Assembly (NCBI RefSeq): GCF_002252705.1
Contig: NZ_NQLA01000006.1
Span: 1 to 64,000, forward strand
Length of the DNA: 64,000 bases
Reading direction: 5' to 3'
Origin: Vulcanococcus limneticus LL
GTDB lineage: Bacteria > Cyanobacteriota > Cyanobacteriia > PCC-6307 > Cyanobiaceae
A program made the position numbers and the translations under genes. Below are positions 29,459 through 39,381 of the stretch, one piece after another (position 1 is the stretch's first letter; every line of letters starts with the position of its first letter). Under the pieces are notes generated by a model. That model worked only from the letters and a program-made list of their open reading frames with translations. It made no database searches and was not told the origin of the DNA.

Positions 29459-29827
29459 ATGTCGCAGCCCTACTACGAAACGATGTACATCCTTCGTCCG
29501 GACATCCCGGAGGAAGAGGTGGAAACCCATGTGACCAAGTACCGCGACCTCGTGACCGAGGCCGGTGCCGAGGTGCTGGATTGCCAGATGCGCGGCAAGC
29601 GCCGCCTGGCTTACCCCATCGCCAAGCACAAGGAAGGCATCTACGTGCAGCTGACCCACAACGGTGACGGTCAGCAGGTGGCCAGCCTGGAGCGCGCCAT
29701 GCGCCTCAGCGAGGACGTGATCCGCTACCTCACCGTCAAGCAGGACGGCCCCCTGCCCGCTCCCCGCAGCGGCCCCGTGGCCACCGCCACCAGCGACGCC
29801 GCGGCCCTGCAGACGGCCGAGGCCTGA
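29459..29827 (+). CDS. rpsF: 30S ribosomal protein bS6
   Basis: S6 binds the 16S rRNA platform with S18. The 122-residue sequence has [18 protein letters not shown], the strand-loop [24 protein letters not shown], and [14 protein letters not shown], all typical of S6. A non-conserved Ala/Pro tail follows. It is monocistronic here and followed by a clear terminator. Confidence 0.95.
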   Translation: MSQPYYETMYILRPDIPEEEVETHVTKYRDLVTEAGAEVLDCQMRGKRRLAYPIAKHKEGIYVQLTHNGDGQQVASLERAMRLSEDVIRYLTVKQDGPLPAPRSGPVATATSDAAALQTAEA

Positions 29828-29870
29828 AGTCCCACACGCCCCGGCCAGGTCCGTGGCCGCTTCACTGCCA

Positions 29871-29908
29871 GGCCCCTGCGATGGTTCACGCCGTTGCGGG
29901 GGCCTTTT
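29871..29908 (+). terminator. Intrinsic terminator of rpsF
   Basis: GGCCCCTGC (29871-29879) pairs with GCGGGGGCC (29896-29904), with one G-T pair, and is followed by TTTT. It lies 44 bp after the rpsF stop. Confidence 0.75.
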
Positions 29909-29986
29909 CACTGTGGAAGGGCGCCCGGTGCCGCTGCGCTGGCCCCGGCAGGTTCAGCCCGGCGAGCCGACACGGCGGAATCGCTC

Positions 29987-29992
29987 TAGGCT
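29987..29992 (+). promoter_or_regulatory. Possible -10 element
   Basis: TAGGCT in CGCTCTAGGCTGAG lies in the 278-bp spacer between rpsF and the coiled-coil gene. The form TAGGxT is seen upstream of several genes in this window. No convincing -35 box was found. Confidence 0.3.
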
Positions 29993-30105
29993 GAGTCCCA
30001 CGCGGTGACGAGCCGCCCGCTCAGGCCCCCTCGGACGGCCGATTACCCAGCATTCCCTGACCAGCCAAGCCCGAAGGCTCTCCACGCCAGGCCCTGCAGA
30101 CGACC

Positions 30106-30624
30106 TTGAGCAGCGACAGTCCCACTCCTGGAGAGCCCAGCGGCGGCCCAGCCAACGGCATCCAGCCCAGCGGCAGCCAGGTGGCTGGGGAGTCAGCGTC
30201 TGGCCGTGCGGCAGGTGGGCTGGAGCGGCCCGCTCTGGAGGCCGCGCGCCTGGAGCTGGAGGCCAGCCAGCGCCAGCTCACCGAGCTGGAGGGTTTGCTC
30301 AGCGACCTGCCGGCGATCTTCGAGCGCAAGTTCGGTGAGCGGATCGAGCCCCTGCTCGAGCGTCAGCGCCTGCTGCTCGATGAGAATCACGCCCTGCACG
30401 ATCGCCTGAGCCGGCTCCTGCCCCAGGCAGGCGAAACCGGGGGCAGCCCTGGGGCAGCTGTCGAGCCGCCGGAACCCGCCGCGGCGGACCCAGCGTCAGA
30501 AACCCCGTCCCAGGCGCCGGAGCCGGAGGGCCCCGGCCAACCCAGCCTGCCGTCGCTGCCCCAGCTGCGGCGCGGCCGGGCCGCCACCAGCCGCCTGATG
30601 GGTCAGAACGGCCGGGTGGCCTGA
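30106..30624 (+). CDS. Conserved hypothetical coiled-coil protein
   Basis: A 172-residue protein from a TTG start. Residues 1-40 and 110-150 are Pro/Ser/Gly-rich and probably disordered. Residues 45-105 form a Leu/Glu/Arg-rich coiled coil (LEASQRQLTELEGLLSDL and IFERKFGERIEPLLERQ). The basic C-terminus includes LRRGRAATSRLMG. No known domain is visible. It ends 4 bp before the convergent argG stop. Confidence 0.6.
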   Translation: MSSDSPTPGEPSGGPANGIQPSGSQVAGESASGRAAGGLERPALEAARLELEASQRQLTELEGLLSDLPAIFERKFGERIEPLLERQRLLLDENHALHDRLSRLLPQAGETGGSPGAAVEPPEPAAADPASETPSQAPEPEGPGQPSLPSLPQLRRGRAATSRLMGQNGRVA

Positions 30625-30628
30625 GCGA

Positions 30629-31834
<1,206 letters not shown>

Positions 31835-31851
31835 CAATGCTCTCCGTGTGC

Positions 31852-32109
31852 TCAGTCGGACGATTCTCCCCTGCCGGGGTCGCCCAGGGGCGCGCCGGCT
31901 CCGGGCGGCGGAGGCGCCAGCAGGCCCCGCAGTAGCGCCAGGCCCATCAGGGCCGGAGGCACCAGCACCAGCACCAAGGCCAGCTCGGGGTTCACTGCCA
32001 GTCCATTGGGCCAAAGCACCCCGGCCCAGCGGAGCAGGGCACTCAGCCCCAGGGCCAACCCCCAGACCCAGGCCAGTTGCACGAGTTTGGTGGTGAACGG
32101 AGGCGTCAA
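31852..32109 (-). CDS. Small membrane protein of unknown function
   Basis: 85 residues with two hydrophobic segments (about residues 10-33 and 41-65) followed by a short Pro/Gly-rich tail. It lies immediately upstream of argG and is divergent from the DUF3134 gene. No family is recognised. Confidence 0.6.
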   Translation of the reverse strand: MTPPFTTKLVQLAWVWGLALGLSALLRWAGVLWPNGLAVNPELALVLVLVPPALMGLALLRGLLAPPPPGAGAPLGDPGRGESSD

Positions 32110-32131
32110 AGGAAAGTTGCCACAGGTCCGT

Positions 32132-32137
32132 TACAAT
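32132..32137 (+). promoter_or_regulatory. -10 promoter element of the DUF3134 gene
   Basis: TACAAT lies 26 bp before the ATG at 32164 in the short divergent spacer. It is the best match to TATAAT in the intergenic DNA of this window. A -35 box at the right distance is not clear. Confidence 0.5.
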
Positions 32138-32163
32138 GGTCGATTGGCGGAGATTCCAAATCC

Positions 32164-32448
32164 ATGGGCAGCCCCAGCACGAGCCTCAGCCAGAGCCTGA
32201 GTCAGTTGGACGGGATCAACCCGTCGCTGACCCGCTACGGCCGCAACGAGCCCGCGCCGGTGCTGCCGCTGCGCGAAGAGCCCGATCTGCTCAGCTGGCT
32301 GGAGACCAGCGGCCGCCTGGTGGCGGACGAGGAGACCGCCAGCCCGGATGTGAGCACCGTGGAGGAGGAGGAGCTCTCGGCGCTGATGGGCGAGAAGGAG
32401 GACTACAACGCCGCTGACGAGCAGACTGAAGAAGACTGGGAAGACTGA
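32164..32448 (+). CDS. DUF3134 family protein
   Basis: A 94-residue cyanobacteria-specific protein. The conserved core [18 protein letters not shown], then [15 protein letters not shown], matches the DUF3134 family. The rest is acidic, ending with [11 protein letters not shown] and a Glu/Asp-rich tail. The function is unknown. A TACAAT element lies just upstream. Confidence 0.8.
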   Translation: MGSPSTSLSQSLSQLDGINPSLTRYGRNEPAPVLPLREEPDLLSWLETSGRLVADEETASPDVSTVEEEELSALMGEKEDYNAADEQTEEDWED

Positions 32449-32464
32449 GGTCCCGCTGGCCCAA

Positions 32465-32494
32465 CACGGCTTGCCCCAGCACGGCTTGCCCCAA
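32465..32494. repeat. 15-bp tandem duplication
   Basis: CACGGCTTGCCCCAG (32465-32479) is directly followed by CACGGCTTGCCCCAA (32480-32494) in the spacer between the DUF3134 gene and mraY. Confidence 0.7.
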
Positions 32495-32631
32495 TTCGGC
32501 GGGCCGCCCCATTGGCTGGCCGCCTGACCGGTTGACCTAGGGTCCGGCGCGGTACGGGCAGCGCGCTCGCCCGCCTCGCGCTGCGGCTGCGTGTCCCGCT
32601 CGCCATTCGCCCGCCGCCCCCAAGTCACCCC

Positions 32632-33777
32632 TTGGCCTCCCCGTCCTCGCCCTCCGGGGCCTCCAGCCGCCCCGCCGGGCCGATCACCCGGCTGCTGGCC
32701 TCCCTGCCCGGCAACAGTCGCCCGCTGGCCCTGCTGCTGGGCCTTGTGCTGCTGGGGCTGGCTCTGGCCGGCGACTGGCTGGCCAGGGCGCCCCAGCTGA
32801 GCCTGCCGCTGCTGGTGGCGGCCCTGGTGAGCGCGGGCGTGGGGGCCTGGGGCGTGCCGCGCCTGCGGGCCCTCAAGCTGGGACAGGTGATCCGCCAGGA
32901 GGGCCCCCAGGCGCACCTGAGCAAGGCGGGCACACCCACGATGGGCGGCCTGCTGGCGGTGCCGGTGGGGGTGATCGTGGGGGGCCTGGTGGCACCGGAC
33001 GATCCGCGGCTGCTGGCCGTGGCCGCCCTCACCCTGGCCGCGATGGCCATCGGAGCCATCGACGACTGGCAGAGCCTGACCAAGCGCCACAACACCGGCC
33101 TCAGCCCCCGCGGCAAGCTGCTGCTGCAGGCCCTGGTCGCCGCCGCCTTCCTGGGCTGGGCCTGGCACGGCCAGTGGCTCGGCGGTGCCGATCCCGGCGA
33201 CATCGCCCTGCCCCTGGGCTGGGTGCTGCCTCTGGGGTTGCTGATCTGGCCCCTGGGGCTGTTCGTGGTGCTGGCCGAGAGCAACGCCACCAACCTCACC
33301 GACGGCCTCGACGGCCTGGCTGCAGGCTGCGGTGCCATTGTGTTCGGCGGCCTGGGACTGCAGCTGATGCTGCGGGGCAATGAGGGCGACCCCGCCCTGG
33401 CGGGGTTCTGCGCGGCCATGGCCGGCACCTGGCTGGGCTTCCTGCTCTGGAACCGTCACCCGGCGCGGATGTTCATGGGCGACACGGGATCCCTGGCCAT
33501 GGGCGCCGCCCTGGCGGCGGTGAGCCTGCTGAGCAACAGCCTCTGGCCGCTGCTGGTGATGGGCGGCGTGTTCCTGGCCGAATCGCTGTCGGTGATCACG
33601 CAGGTGTGGGTGTTCAAGGCCACCAAGGGGCCCGATGGTGTGGGCCGGCGGGTGCTGCGCATGGCGCCGCTGCACCACCACTTCGAGCTGGGGGGAGCCA
33701 GCGAGCAGCAGGTTGTGGTGGGCTTCTGGGGTGCGAGCTTGCTACTGGTACTGGTGGGGCTGGCCCTGCTGCCCTGA
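32632..33777 (+). CDS. mraY: Phospho-N-acetylmuramoyl-pentapeptide-transferase MraY
   Basis: MraY transfers phospho-MurNAc-pentapeptide to undecaprenyl phosphate to make lipid I at the plasma membrane. The 381-residue protein has about ten membrane segments and the family motifs [49 protein letters not shown] and the cytoplasmic loop [11 protein letters not shown]. The start is a TTG at 32632. It stands apart from a mur/fts cluster, as is normal in cyanobacteria. Confidence 0.95.
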   Translation: MASPSSPSGASSRPAGPITRLLASLPGNSRPLALLLGLVLLGLALAGDWLARAPQLSLPLLVAALVSAGVGAWGVPRLRALKLGQVIRQEGPQAHLSKAGTPTMGGLLAVPVGVIVGGLVAPDDPRLLAVAALTLAAMAIGAIDDWQSLTKRHNTGLSPRGKLLLQALVAAAFLGWAWHGQWLGGADPGDIALPLGWVLPLGLLIWPLGLFVVLAESNATNLTDGLDGLAAGCGAIVFGGLGLQLMLRGNEGDPALAGFCAAMAGTWLGFLLWNRHPARMFMGDTGSLAMGAALAAVSLLSNSLWPLLVMGGVFLAESLSVITQVWVFKATKGPDGVGRRVLRMAPLHHHFELGGASEQQVVVGFWGASLLLVLVGLALLP

Positions 33778-33823
33778 CCCGGAGCGCAAGCCCCTGCCGG
33801 TGTCCCTGTCCTCACCCCCTGCC

Positions 33824-34060
33824 ATGGCCTACTTCACCTGGAAGGAAACCGGCCTGACGGCCGACTGCGCCAGCCTGGAGGCGATGGCGGCCCGCTTCGA
33901 GGAGGCGGCGGCCCTGATGCGGCGCATGGCCAGCGAGGGCTTCGTGCTGGAGCGGCACAGCGACGGCCAGCACATCACCCACGGCGATGCCACGGTGTTC
34001 GAGGCCTACGGCTTCATCGACGAGGAGTCGCCGGTGCGCCAGCTCGACCTGATCGCGTGA
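33824..34060 (+). CDS. Small conserved hypothetical protein
   Basis: 78 residues without signal peptide or membrane segment. The sequence starts MAYFTWKETGLTADCASLE, continues as a helix rich in Ala, Glu and Met (MAARFEEAAALMRRMASEGF), then short strands. It lies 46 bp downstream of mraY on the same strand. It looks like a cyanobacterial orphan family; no function can be given. Confidence 0.65.
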   Translation: MAYFTWKETGLTADCASLEAMAARFEEAAALMRRMASEGFVLERHSDGQHITHGDATVFEAYGFIDEESPVRQLDLIA

Positions 34061-34067
34061 AGGGCCG

Positions 34068-34238
34068 TCAGCCGGGGCGCCGCACGTAGCCCACCACCCA
34101 CACCACGATGAAGGCCAGCGAGGAGATGCCCAGGTAGATCAGGGCCCAGCGCTGCAGATCGTCGATGCTCCAGCCGTTGAGCAGGCCGTTGGCGGCATCG
34201 CCCGCCGTCGCGTAGGCCAGCAGTACGGGGGTCGGCAC
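34068..34238 (-). CDS. Small single-pass membrane protein (56 residues)
   Basis: A short frame from GTG 34238 to TGA. It encodes VPTPVLLAYATAG, an amphipathic WSIDDLQRW segment, one hydrophobic segment (LIYLGISSLAFIVVWVVGYV) and a basic RRPG end. It lies head to head with purT (50 bp apart) and ends 7 bp after the convergent 78-residue gene, exactly filling the gap. The positive-inside charge pattern suggests a real small membrane protein; no family is recognised. Confidence 0.55.
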   Translation of the reverse strand: MPTPVLLAYATAGDAANGLLNGWSIDDLQRWALIYLGISSLAFIVVWVVGYVRRPG

Positions 34239-34288
34239 GGGGTTCGACGCGGCAGAGTCTGTCGAGTATCTCGTCCCCCGCCGCGGCC

Positions 34289-35479
34289 ATGGCCAGCCGA
34301 CCGTTTCCCCGCACCCTGATGCTGCTGGGCAGCGGCGAACTGGGCAAGGAGGTGGCCATCGCCGCCCAGCGCCTAGGCTGCCGCGTGATCGCCGTGGATC
34401 GCTACGCCGGCGCGCCGGCCATGCACGTGGCCGACACGGCCGAGGTGATCGCCATGACCGACCCCGAGGCCCTCAAGGCCGTTGTGCGCCGCCACCGACC
34501 GGATGTGCTGATCCCGGAGATCGAAGCCCTGGCGGTGGATGCCCTGGCGGAACTGGAGGCGGAGGGCACCACCGTGATCCCCACCGCCCGCGCCACGGCG
34601 GTGACGATGAACCGCGACCGCATCCGCGATCTGGCGGCCGGCGAGCTGGGCCTGCGCACGGCCCGCTTCGCCTATGCGAGCAGCGCCGAGGAGCTGGTGG
34701 CGGCCGCCGCGCCCCTCGGCTGGCCCGTGGTGGTCAAACCGGTGATGAGCTCCTCGGGCAAGGGCCAGAGCGTGGTGGAGGGTCCCGAGGGAATCGCCGT
34801 GGCCTGGGAGGCGGCGATGGCCGGCGCCCGCGGCAGCGGCGAGCGCGTGATCGTGGAGGAGTTCCTGCGCTTCGAGCAGGAGATCACCCTGCTCACCGTC
34901 AAGCAGTGGGAAGGCCCCACCCTGTTCTGCCCTCCGATCGGCCACCTGCAGGAGCGCGGCGACTATCAGACCAGCTGGCAGCCGGCCCACCTGGGCTGGG
35001 ACCAGCTGGCCGCCGCCCAGTCCATGGCCCGGGCCGTGACGGACAACCTGGGCGGCGCGGGGCTGTTCGGAGTGGAGTTCTTCGTGTGCGCCGGCCCGGA
35101 CGGCGGCAGCGAGGTGGTGTTCTCGGAGCTGTCGCCCCGACCCCACGACACGGGCCTGGTGACCCTGGCCGGCCAGAACCTGAGCGAATTCGAGTTGCAC
35201 CTGCGGGCGGTGCTGGGGCTGCCAATTCCGGAGATCCGCTCCACGGGGCCCGCCGCCAGCCGCGTCATCCTCGCCGAGGACGCCCTGGAGAGCGTGGCCT
35301 ACACGGGCCTGGAGCAGGCCCTCTCCGAAACCGACGTGCAGGTGCTGCTGTTCGGCAAGCCCGATGCCCGGCCCCAGCGACGCATGGGCGTGGCCCTGGC
35401 CAGCGGCTCCGACCTGGAGGAGGCCCGCGCCAAGGCCGATCGCGCCGCCGGGCGGGTGCGGGTGGTGGCGGCTCCCTGA
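34289..35479 (+). CDS. purT: Formate-dependent phosphoribosylglycinamide formyltransferase PurT
   Basis: PurT formylates GAR with formate and ATP in purine synthesis. The 396-residue ATP-grasp protein has the N-terminal LMLLGSGELGKEVAIAAQRLG, VAVDRY-type IAVDRYAGAPAMHVA, VIPTARATAVTMNRDRIRDLA, and the ATP-grasp loop VVVKPVMSSSGKGQS. The metal-binding FSELSPRPHDTGLVTLA follows. Together with PurU (formate producer, 21883-22755) it supplies the folate-independent route at this step. Confidence 0.96.
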   Translation: MASRPFPRTLMLLGSGELGKEVAIAAQRLGCRVIAVDRYAGAPAMHVADTAEVIAMTDPEALKAVVRRHRPDVLIPEIEALAVDALAELEAEGTTVIPTARATAVTMNRDRIRDLAAGELGLRTARFAYASSAEELVAAAAPLGWPVVVKPVMSSSGKGQSVVEGPEGIAVAWEAAMAGARGSGERVIVEEFLRFEQEITLLTVKQWEGPTLFCPPIGHLQERGDYQTSWQPAHLGWDQLAAAQSMARAVTDNLGGAGLFGVEFFVCAGPDGGSEVVFSELSPRPHDTGLVTLAGQNLSEFELHLRAVLGLPIPEIRSTGPAASRVILAEDALESVAYTGLEQALSETDVQVLLFGKPDARPQRRMGVALASGSDLEEARAKADRAAGRVRVVAAP

Positions 35480-35518
35480 ACCGGCAGAGGCCCCTGGCCA
35501 CGAGGAATCACGGGCTTT

Positions 35519-36601
35519 ATGGTGCGGCGATCGCAAGCAGCCATGGCCCAGGCCGTCCCCCGCCACGACAGTGAACGCCCCCGGCGCGGCAAGGCCCGGC
35601 GGGACGATGGGCGGCGCGTGGCGGAAGGGCGGGCTGAGGCGGAGCCAGCCACGGTGACGGCCCTGGACGGCCGCCGCCAGCGTCGCCAGGAGCCGCGCCA
35701 GCGCGGCCGCAAGGCGACGCCAGGACTCCTGCGCCGCGGCGTCGCCAGCCTGCCGGTGTTCGTGGCGGGCCTGGGGCTGGGCTACGGCCTCAGCGGCCCG
35801 TTGCCCCGCCTGGCCATCGCCGCCCTGGCCGCCCTGCCCCACCCCGGCACCTCCCTCACCGACCTGGTGTCTCCGGCGGGCATGGGCAACCGCCGCATCG
35901 TGGTGCTGGGCAGCGACCAGGTGGCCAGCAACACCGACGTGATGATGACGGTGCAGCTGCAGCAGGGCCGCACGGTGCTCACCCAGGTGCCGCGCGACAC
36001 CTTCATCGACTCGCCCAGGTATGGGGTGATCAAGGCCAACGCCCTCTACGCCAGCGGCGGGCCGGAGCTGGTGAAGCAGGAGCTGAGCAAGCTGCTGGCG
36101 GCGCCGGTGGACCGCTACATGCTCGTGAACCTGGAGGCGGTGCAGCGTCTGGCCGATGCCCTTGGCGGCGTGGAGGTGGATGTGCCCAAGCGCCTCTACT
36201 ACGTGGACAACAGTCAGGGCCTCTACATCGACCTCTACCCCGGTCGTCAGCTGCTCAAGGGCAAGGAGCTGGAGGGCTTCCTGCGTTTCCGTCACGACGA
36301 GCTGGGCGACATCGGCCGCATGGAGCGCCAGAAGCTTGTGCTCGCTGAGGTGTTCCGCAAGCTGGCCAGCCCCGCCACCGTGACCCGCCTGCCGGAATTG
36401 CTGCGCATCGCCGGCAGCGACATCCGTACCGATCTCTCGCCGGTTGATCTGGGCGCCCTGCTGACGGCCATGGGCACCACCAAGCTCTCCTCCAGCCGGC
36501 TGCCCGGCACCCCCTACTGGCATAACGACATCAGCTACTGGATGCCGGACGCCAACCCTGACAGCGCCTACTACCGAAGCCAGGAGCAACCGTCGCCCTA
36601 G
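35519..36601 (+). CDS. LytR-CpsA-Psr (LCP) family glycopolymer transferase
   Basis: A 360-residue protein. Residues 1-65 are a highly basic cytoplasmic tail. One membrane segment follows (about 75-110), then an extracytoplasmic LCP domain. Family motifs are VVLGSDQVASNTDVMMTVQ, TQVPRDTFI, IKANALYASGG, LGGVEVDVPKRLYY and FLRFRHDELGDIGRMERQ, with the conserved arginines and aspartates that bind polyprenyl pyrophosphate. LCP enzymes attach polysaccharides to peptidoglycan. Start ATG 35519, with an alternative at 35543. It overlaps the convergent sps gene by 4 bp. Confidence 0.88.
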   Translation: MVRRSQAAMAQAVPRHDSERPRRGKARRDDGRRVAEGRAEAEPATVTALDGRRQRRQEPRQRGRKATPGLLRRGVASLPVFVAGLGLGYGLSGPLPRLAIAALAALPHPGTSLTDLVSPAGMGNRRIVVLGSDQVASNTDVMMTVQLQQGRTVLTQVPRDTFIDSPRYGVIKANALYASGGPELVKQELSKLLAAPVDRYMLVNLEAVQRLADALGGVEVDVPKRLYYVDNSQGLYIDLYPGRQLLKGKELEGFLRFRHDELGDIGRMERQKLVLAEVFRKLASPATVTRLPELLRIAGSDIRTDLSPVDLGALLTAMGTTKLSSSRLPGTPYWHNDISYWMPDANPDSAYYRSQEQPSP

Positions 36602-38658
36602 GGCAGGTTCAACCCCGCCACGGGGTCGCGGGCCCGACCGGAGTGGTGAAGCCCCAGGGCGCCGAGCCGCTCGGCCCCGCCCTGGGGTGAGGCCATCAGC
36701 AGGAAGCGATCGAGGGGCAGCCGCCAGCGCAGGGACAGGTGGCGAATCGCCTCGGCTGTGGAGGCCCGCGGCGGCAGAACGTCCAGGTACCAGTGCTGAA
36801 CCAGCTGGGCCCGGGCCTCCAGACGCCGCTGGCGCAGGGTCTGGCGCACGATCGCCAGCGCTCCGGCCGGGGGCGGCCTCAGGAGATAGCTGAGCTTGAA
36901 CGCTCCCTGCATGGCCTCCGCCTGCAGCCGCAGCCGGGAGTCGAGCTCCGCCAGGGCCGCCAGCACCGCCTGGCGGTCCCAGCCTGGTGCGATCTGCTGC
37001 TGCCAGAGCAGGTCGAGTTCGGCGCCGTGGCCCAGGCGAATCTCGGTGCCGGCCTGGGTGATCCACACCTGGGGATCCACGAGCTGGAGCTCGGCGTAGC
37101 GGTGACGGGCCGCCTGGTAGCTGCGGCCGCTGAGGATGCCCAGGCCGCTGCACGGATCGGCGGCCAGGCGGCGACGCAGCTGGTCGAGGCCAGCGGCTTC
37201 GGGGGCCTGGAGGCAGCCGTCGAGATCCAGTAGCAGCAGCCGCTCCGGGATGGGGACCAGGGCGCTGGAGCCGGGGCTGGCAACAGGACTGGCGACCCGA
37301 GGGGCGGCGCCGGTGGCTTCCGGTCGGCAGCGGTGGGTGGCATGGCCCAGGTAGCCGCACACGTGGGCATCCCAGCTGTAGCTGCGACTCACCGCCTCCA
37401 GGCCGTTGTCGCGCCAGCGGCGCCAGCGCAGCGGGTCGGCGGCGGCGGCCTCCAGGGCCGTCTGCAGCGCATCCAGGTCGGTCACATCGACGAGCTGGCC
37501 GTTGTCACAGCGGGCCAGGATGTCGCGGGGTCCGCCGTCATCGGTGGCCACCAGGGGCAGGCCGCAGGCGGCCGCCTCCAGCAGGGTGAGGCCGAAGGGC
37601 TCGGTGAGGGCCGGATTCACGAACACCCCGCCCCGGGCGGCGGCCCAGCGGTAGAGGGCCGGGATCTGTGCGCCGCTGTGCTGCTTGGGGTAGGCCACCT
37701 GGCCGTAGAGATCGAAGCGGTCCACCAGCTCGAACACCTGCTGGAACAGCTCCCGCTGCTGACGGTCCATCTGGCCGGGGTCCTGGCGGCAGCCGAGCAC
37801 CAGCACCAGGTTGTGGCGCTGGCGCAGCAGGTCGGAGCGCCCGAAGGCCTCGATCAGGGCGGGGATGTTCTTGCGCCGTTCCGGCCGGCAGATCGCCAGC
37901 AGCGGCGGCTTGGCCGGGTCCCGCAGGAACGGCGCCAGCAGCGCCTCCACCGCCGCCGCCTCGCCGGGCAGCAGGGCCGGATGGAAGCGGCGCGTGTCCA
38001 CCCCCGGCGCCAGCACTTCGGCCCGTTCGCCGGCGAAGCGGTCGTAGCGGGCGTACTGGCTCTCCACCTCCTGGCGGGTGCTGGTCACCACCAGGGAGCT
38101 GGCCGCCAGGGCCTGCTCCTCGGCCTCGATGCGCTGACCCATGGCGTAGGTCTGCTCGATCTGCTCATGGGTGAGGCCGCTGGCGAGCAGGCGCCGCTGC
38201 TTCTCGCGACCGAGGGAATGGCCGGTGAACACCAGCGGGATGCCGAGGCGCCGGCTCACCAGCGTGCCCACGTAGCCGGCATCGGCGTAGTGGGCGTGGA
38301 TCCAGTCCGGCAGCCGCGGACGGGCGGCCAGGGTCGCCACCAGGGCATCGGCGAGTTCATCGAGGTGGGGCCAGAGCTGCTCCTTGCGCAGGTAGCGGCG
38401 CGGGCCGAAGGGCAAGCGCAGGATGCCGGCACCTGGGCCGAGCGACTCGTGTGGTTCGGCATAGTCGGGCGAGACGCGCCGGTCAGGGATGCGGCGCGTC
38501 ACCACCTCCACCTGGTCCACCTCAGGGCGGGCCGCCAGGGCACGCACCAGCTCCAGCACATAGGTGGTCTGGCCGCCGGTGTCGGCATCGCGGCCGAGCT
38601 CCAGATCGCGGCCGCGGAACAGGCCGTGTAGGTGCAGATGCAGGAGCTGGAAGCCCAT
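36598..38658 (-). CDS. sps: Sucrose-phosphate synthase with degenerate phosphatase-like domain
   Basis: This enzyme transfers glucose from NDP-glucose to fructose 6-phosphate. In the 686-residue protein the GT4 glycosyltransferase domain occupies residues 1-450: LHGLFRGRDLELGRDADTGG, IHAHYADAGYVG, VFTGHSLGREKQRRLL, CRPERRKNIPALIEAF, and the nucleotide-sugar loop NPALTEPFGLTLLEAAACG. Residues about 475-686 resemble sucrose-phosphate phosphatase. However, the HAD motif I is LLLDLDGCL and motif IV, normally GDSGND, is replaced by MASPQGGAE, so phosphatase activity is unlikely. Sucrose is a compatible solute in these cyanobacteria. Confidence 0.92.
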   Translation of the reverse strand: MGFQLLHLHLHGLFRGRDLELGRDADTGGQTTYVLELVRALAARPEVDQVEVVTRRIPDRRVSPDYAEPHESLGPGAGILRLPFGPRRYLRKEQLWPHLDELADALVATLAARPRLPDWIHAHYADAGYVGTLVSRRLGIPLVFTGHSLGREKQRRLLASGLTHEQIEQTYAMGQRIEAEEQALAASSLVVTSTRQEVESQYARYDRFAGERAEVLAPGVDTRRFHPALLPGEAAAVEALLAPFLRDPAKPPLLAICRPERRKNIPALIEAFGRSDLLRQRHNLVLVLGCRQDPGQMDRQQRELFQQVFELVDRFDLYGQVAYPKQHSGAQIPALYRWAAARGGVFVNPALTEPFGLTLLEAAACGLPLVATDDGGPRDILARCDNGQLVDVTDLDALQTALEAAAADPLRWRRWRDNGLEAVSRSYSWDAHVCGYLGHATHRCRPEATGAAPRVASPVASPGSSALVPIPERLLLLDLDGCLQAPEAAGLDQLRRRLAADPCSGLGILSGRSYQAARHRYAELQLVDPQVWITQAGTEIRLGHGAELDLLWQQQIAPGWDRQAVLAALAELDSRLRLQAEAMQGAFKLSYLLRPPPAGALAIVRQTLRQRRLEARAQLVQHWYLDVLPPRASTAEAIRHLSLRWRLPLDRFLLMASPQGGAERLGALGLHHSGRARDPVAGLNLP

Positions 38659-39381
38659 GGGTCCCCCGAAGCGGTGGGCGCAGCGCCAGGCGCCGGCTGT
38701 TACCTCACGCCTAGGCGCGTTTCAAGGGGGTGGGCGCAAATCCACCAAAAGGGCTCAGCAGCCCGCGCCTGCTATGGAGGAGGCCCAGATCGACGCTGGC
38801 ACAAGGGAAGCGAGGCCTCCAAAGGGAAGACCAGGCCCCGATTCTGTTGCATATCGAAACACTTGGGCCGCCCTGGTCTGGGGAGGGGTCCGCCGGAATG
38901 GCGGCCTAGGCGATGGCGGCCAACGCTCTCGACTCCTTTCCCTTCGAGCAGCAGAGGACCGGGAATGCTGGTGGGCAGGATCAGCGATCCCAGCGGCATC
39001 GTGGACTATGGGATTGCGGAATCGCGGAATCGCGGAATCGCGGTATTGCGTTATTGCAATTAGAAGCACCCCGGCGTCCACCTGTGCTCGCCATGTCCCG
39101 CAGGTGGGTGTCGGCATGGATGCGTTCCGCCAGGGCTGTTTCATCCCTCCCATCCAGGGCTCGATCATTCAGAACGACCGGGACATCAGCTTCGGGACCT
39201 GCGTTGCCGCCCTGTTTGCCCGTTGTCTTCGCGGCAATCCTGCAGTCTGTGAATTTCCAATGCAGGACTCCTTCCAGGACTGTTGTGGCTGGTCAGGCTT
39301 CCCGTTGAAGATGTCGGAACATGGCGACCCAGTTGCGCCTCCACTCCTGCGATCCGTTCACCTGTGCACGGCCGAGCCTCA
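38659..39381. other. Gene-poor 0.7-kb interval
   Basis: No credible gene, tRNA or mobile element is visible. It holds the promoter region of sps on its left, a block of degenerate 8-bp units at 39010-39057, and the upstream region of the formylglycine-generating enzyme on its right. Reading frames here are short, mutually conflicting and without family resemblance; decayed gene remnants are possible. Confidence 0.5.
39010..39057. repeat. Six degenerate 8-bp tandem units
   Basis: The units are GGGATTGC, GGAATCGC three times, GGTATTGC and GTTATTGC. The block is richer in A+T than its surroundings and lies in a gene-free interval. Confidence 0.75.

Noticed and set aside
38755-39168. Short frames on both strands of the 38.7-39.4 kb gap as genes
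   Set aside because: They conflict with one another, run through the octamer repeat, lack plausible starts and resemble nothing known.
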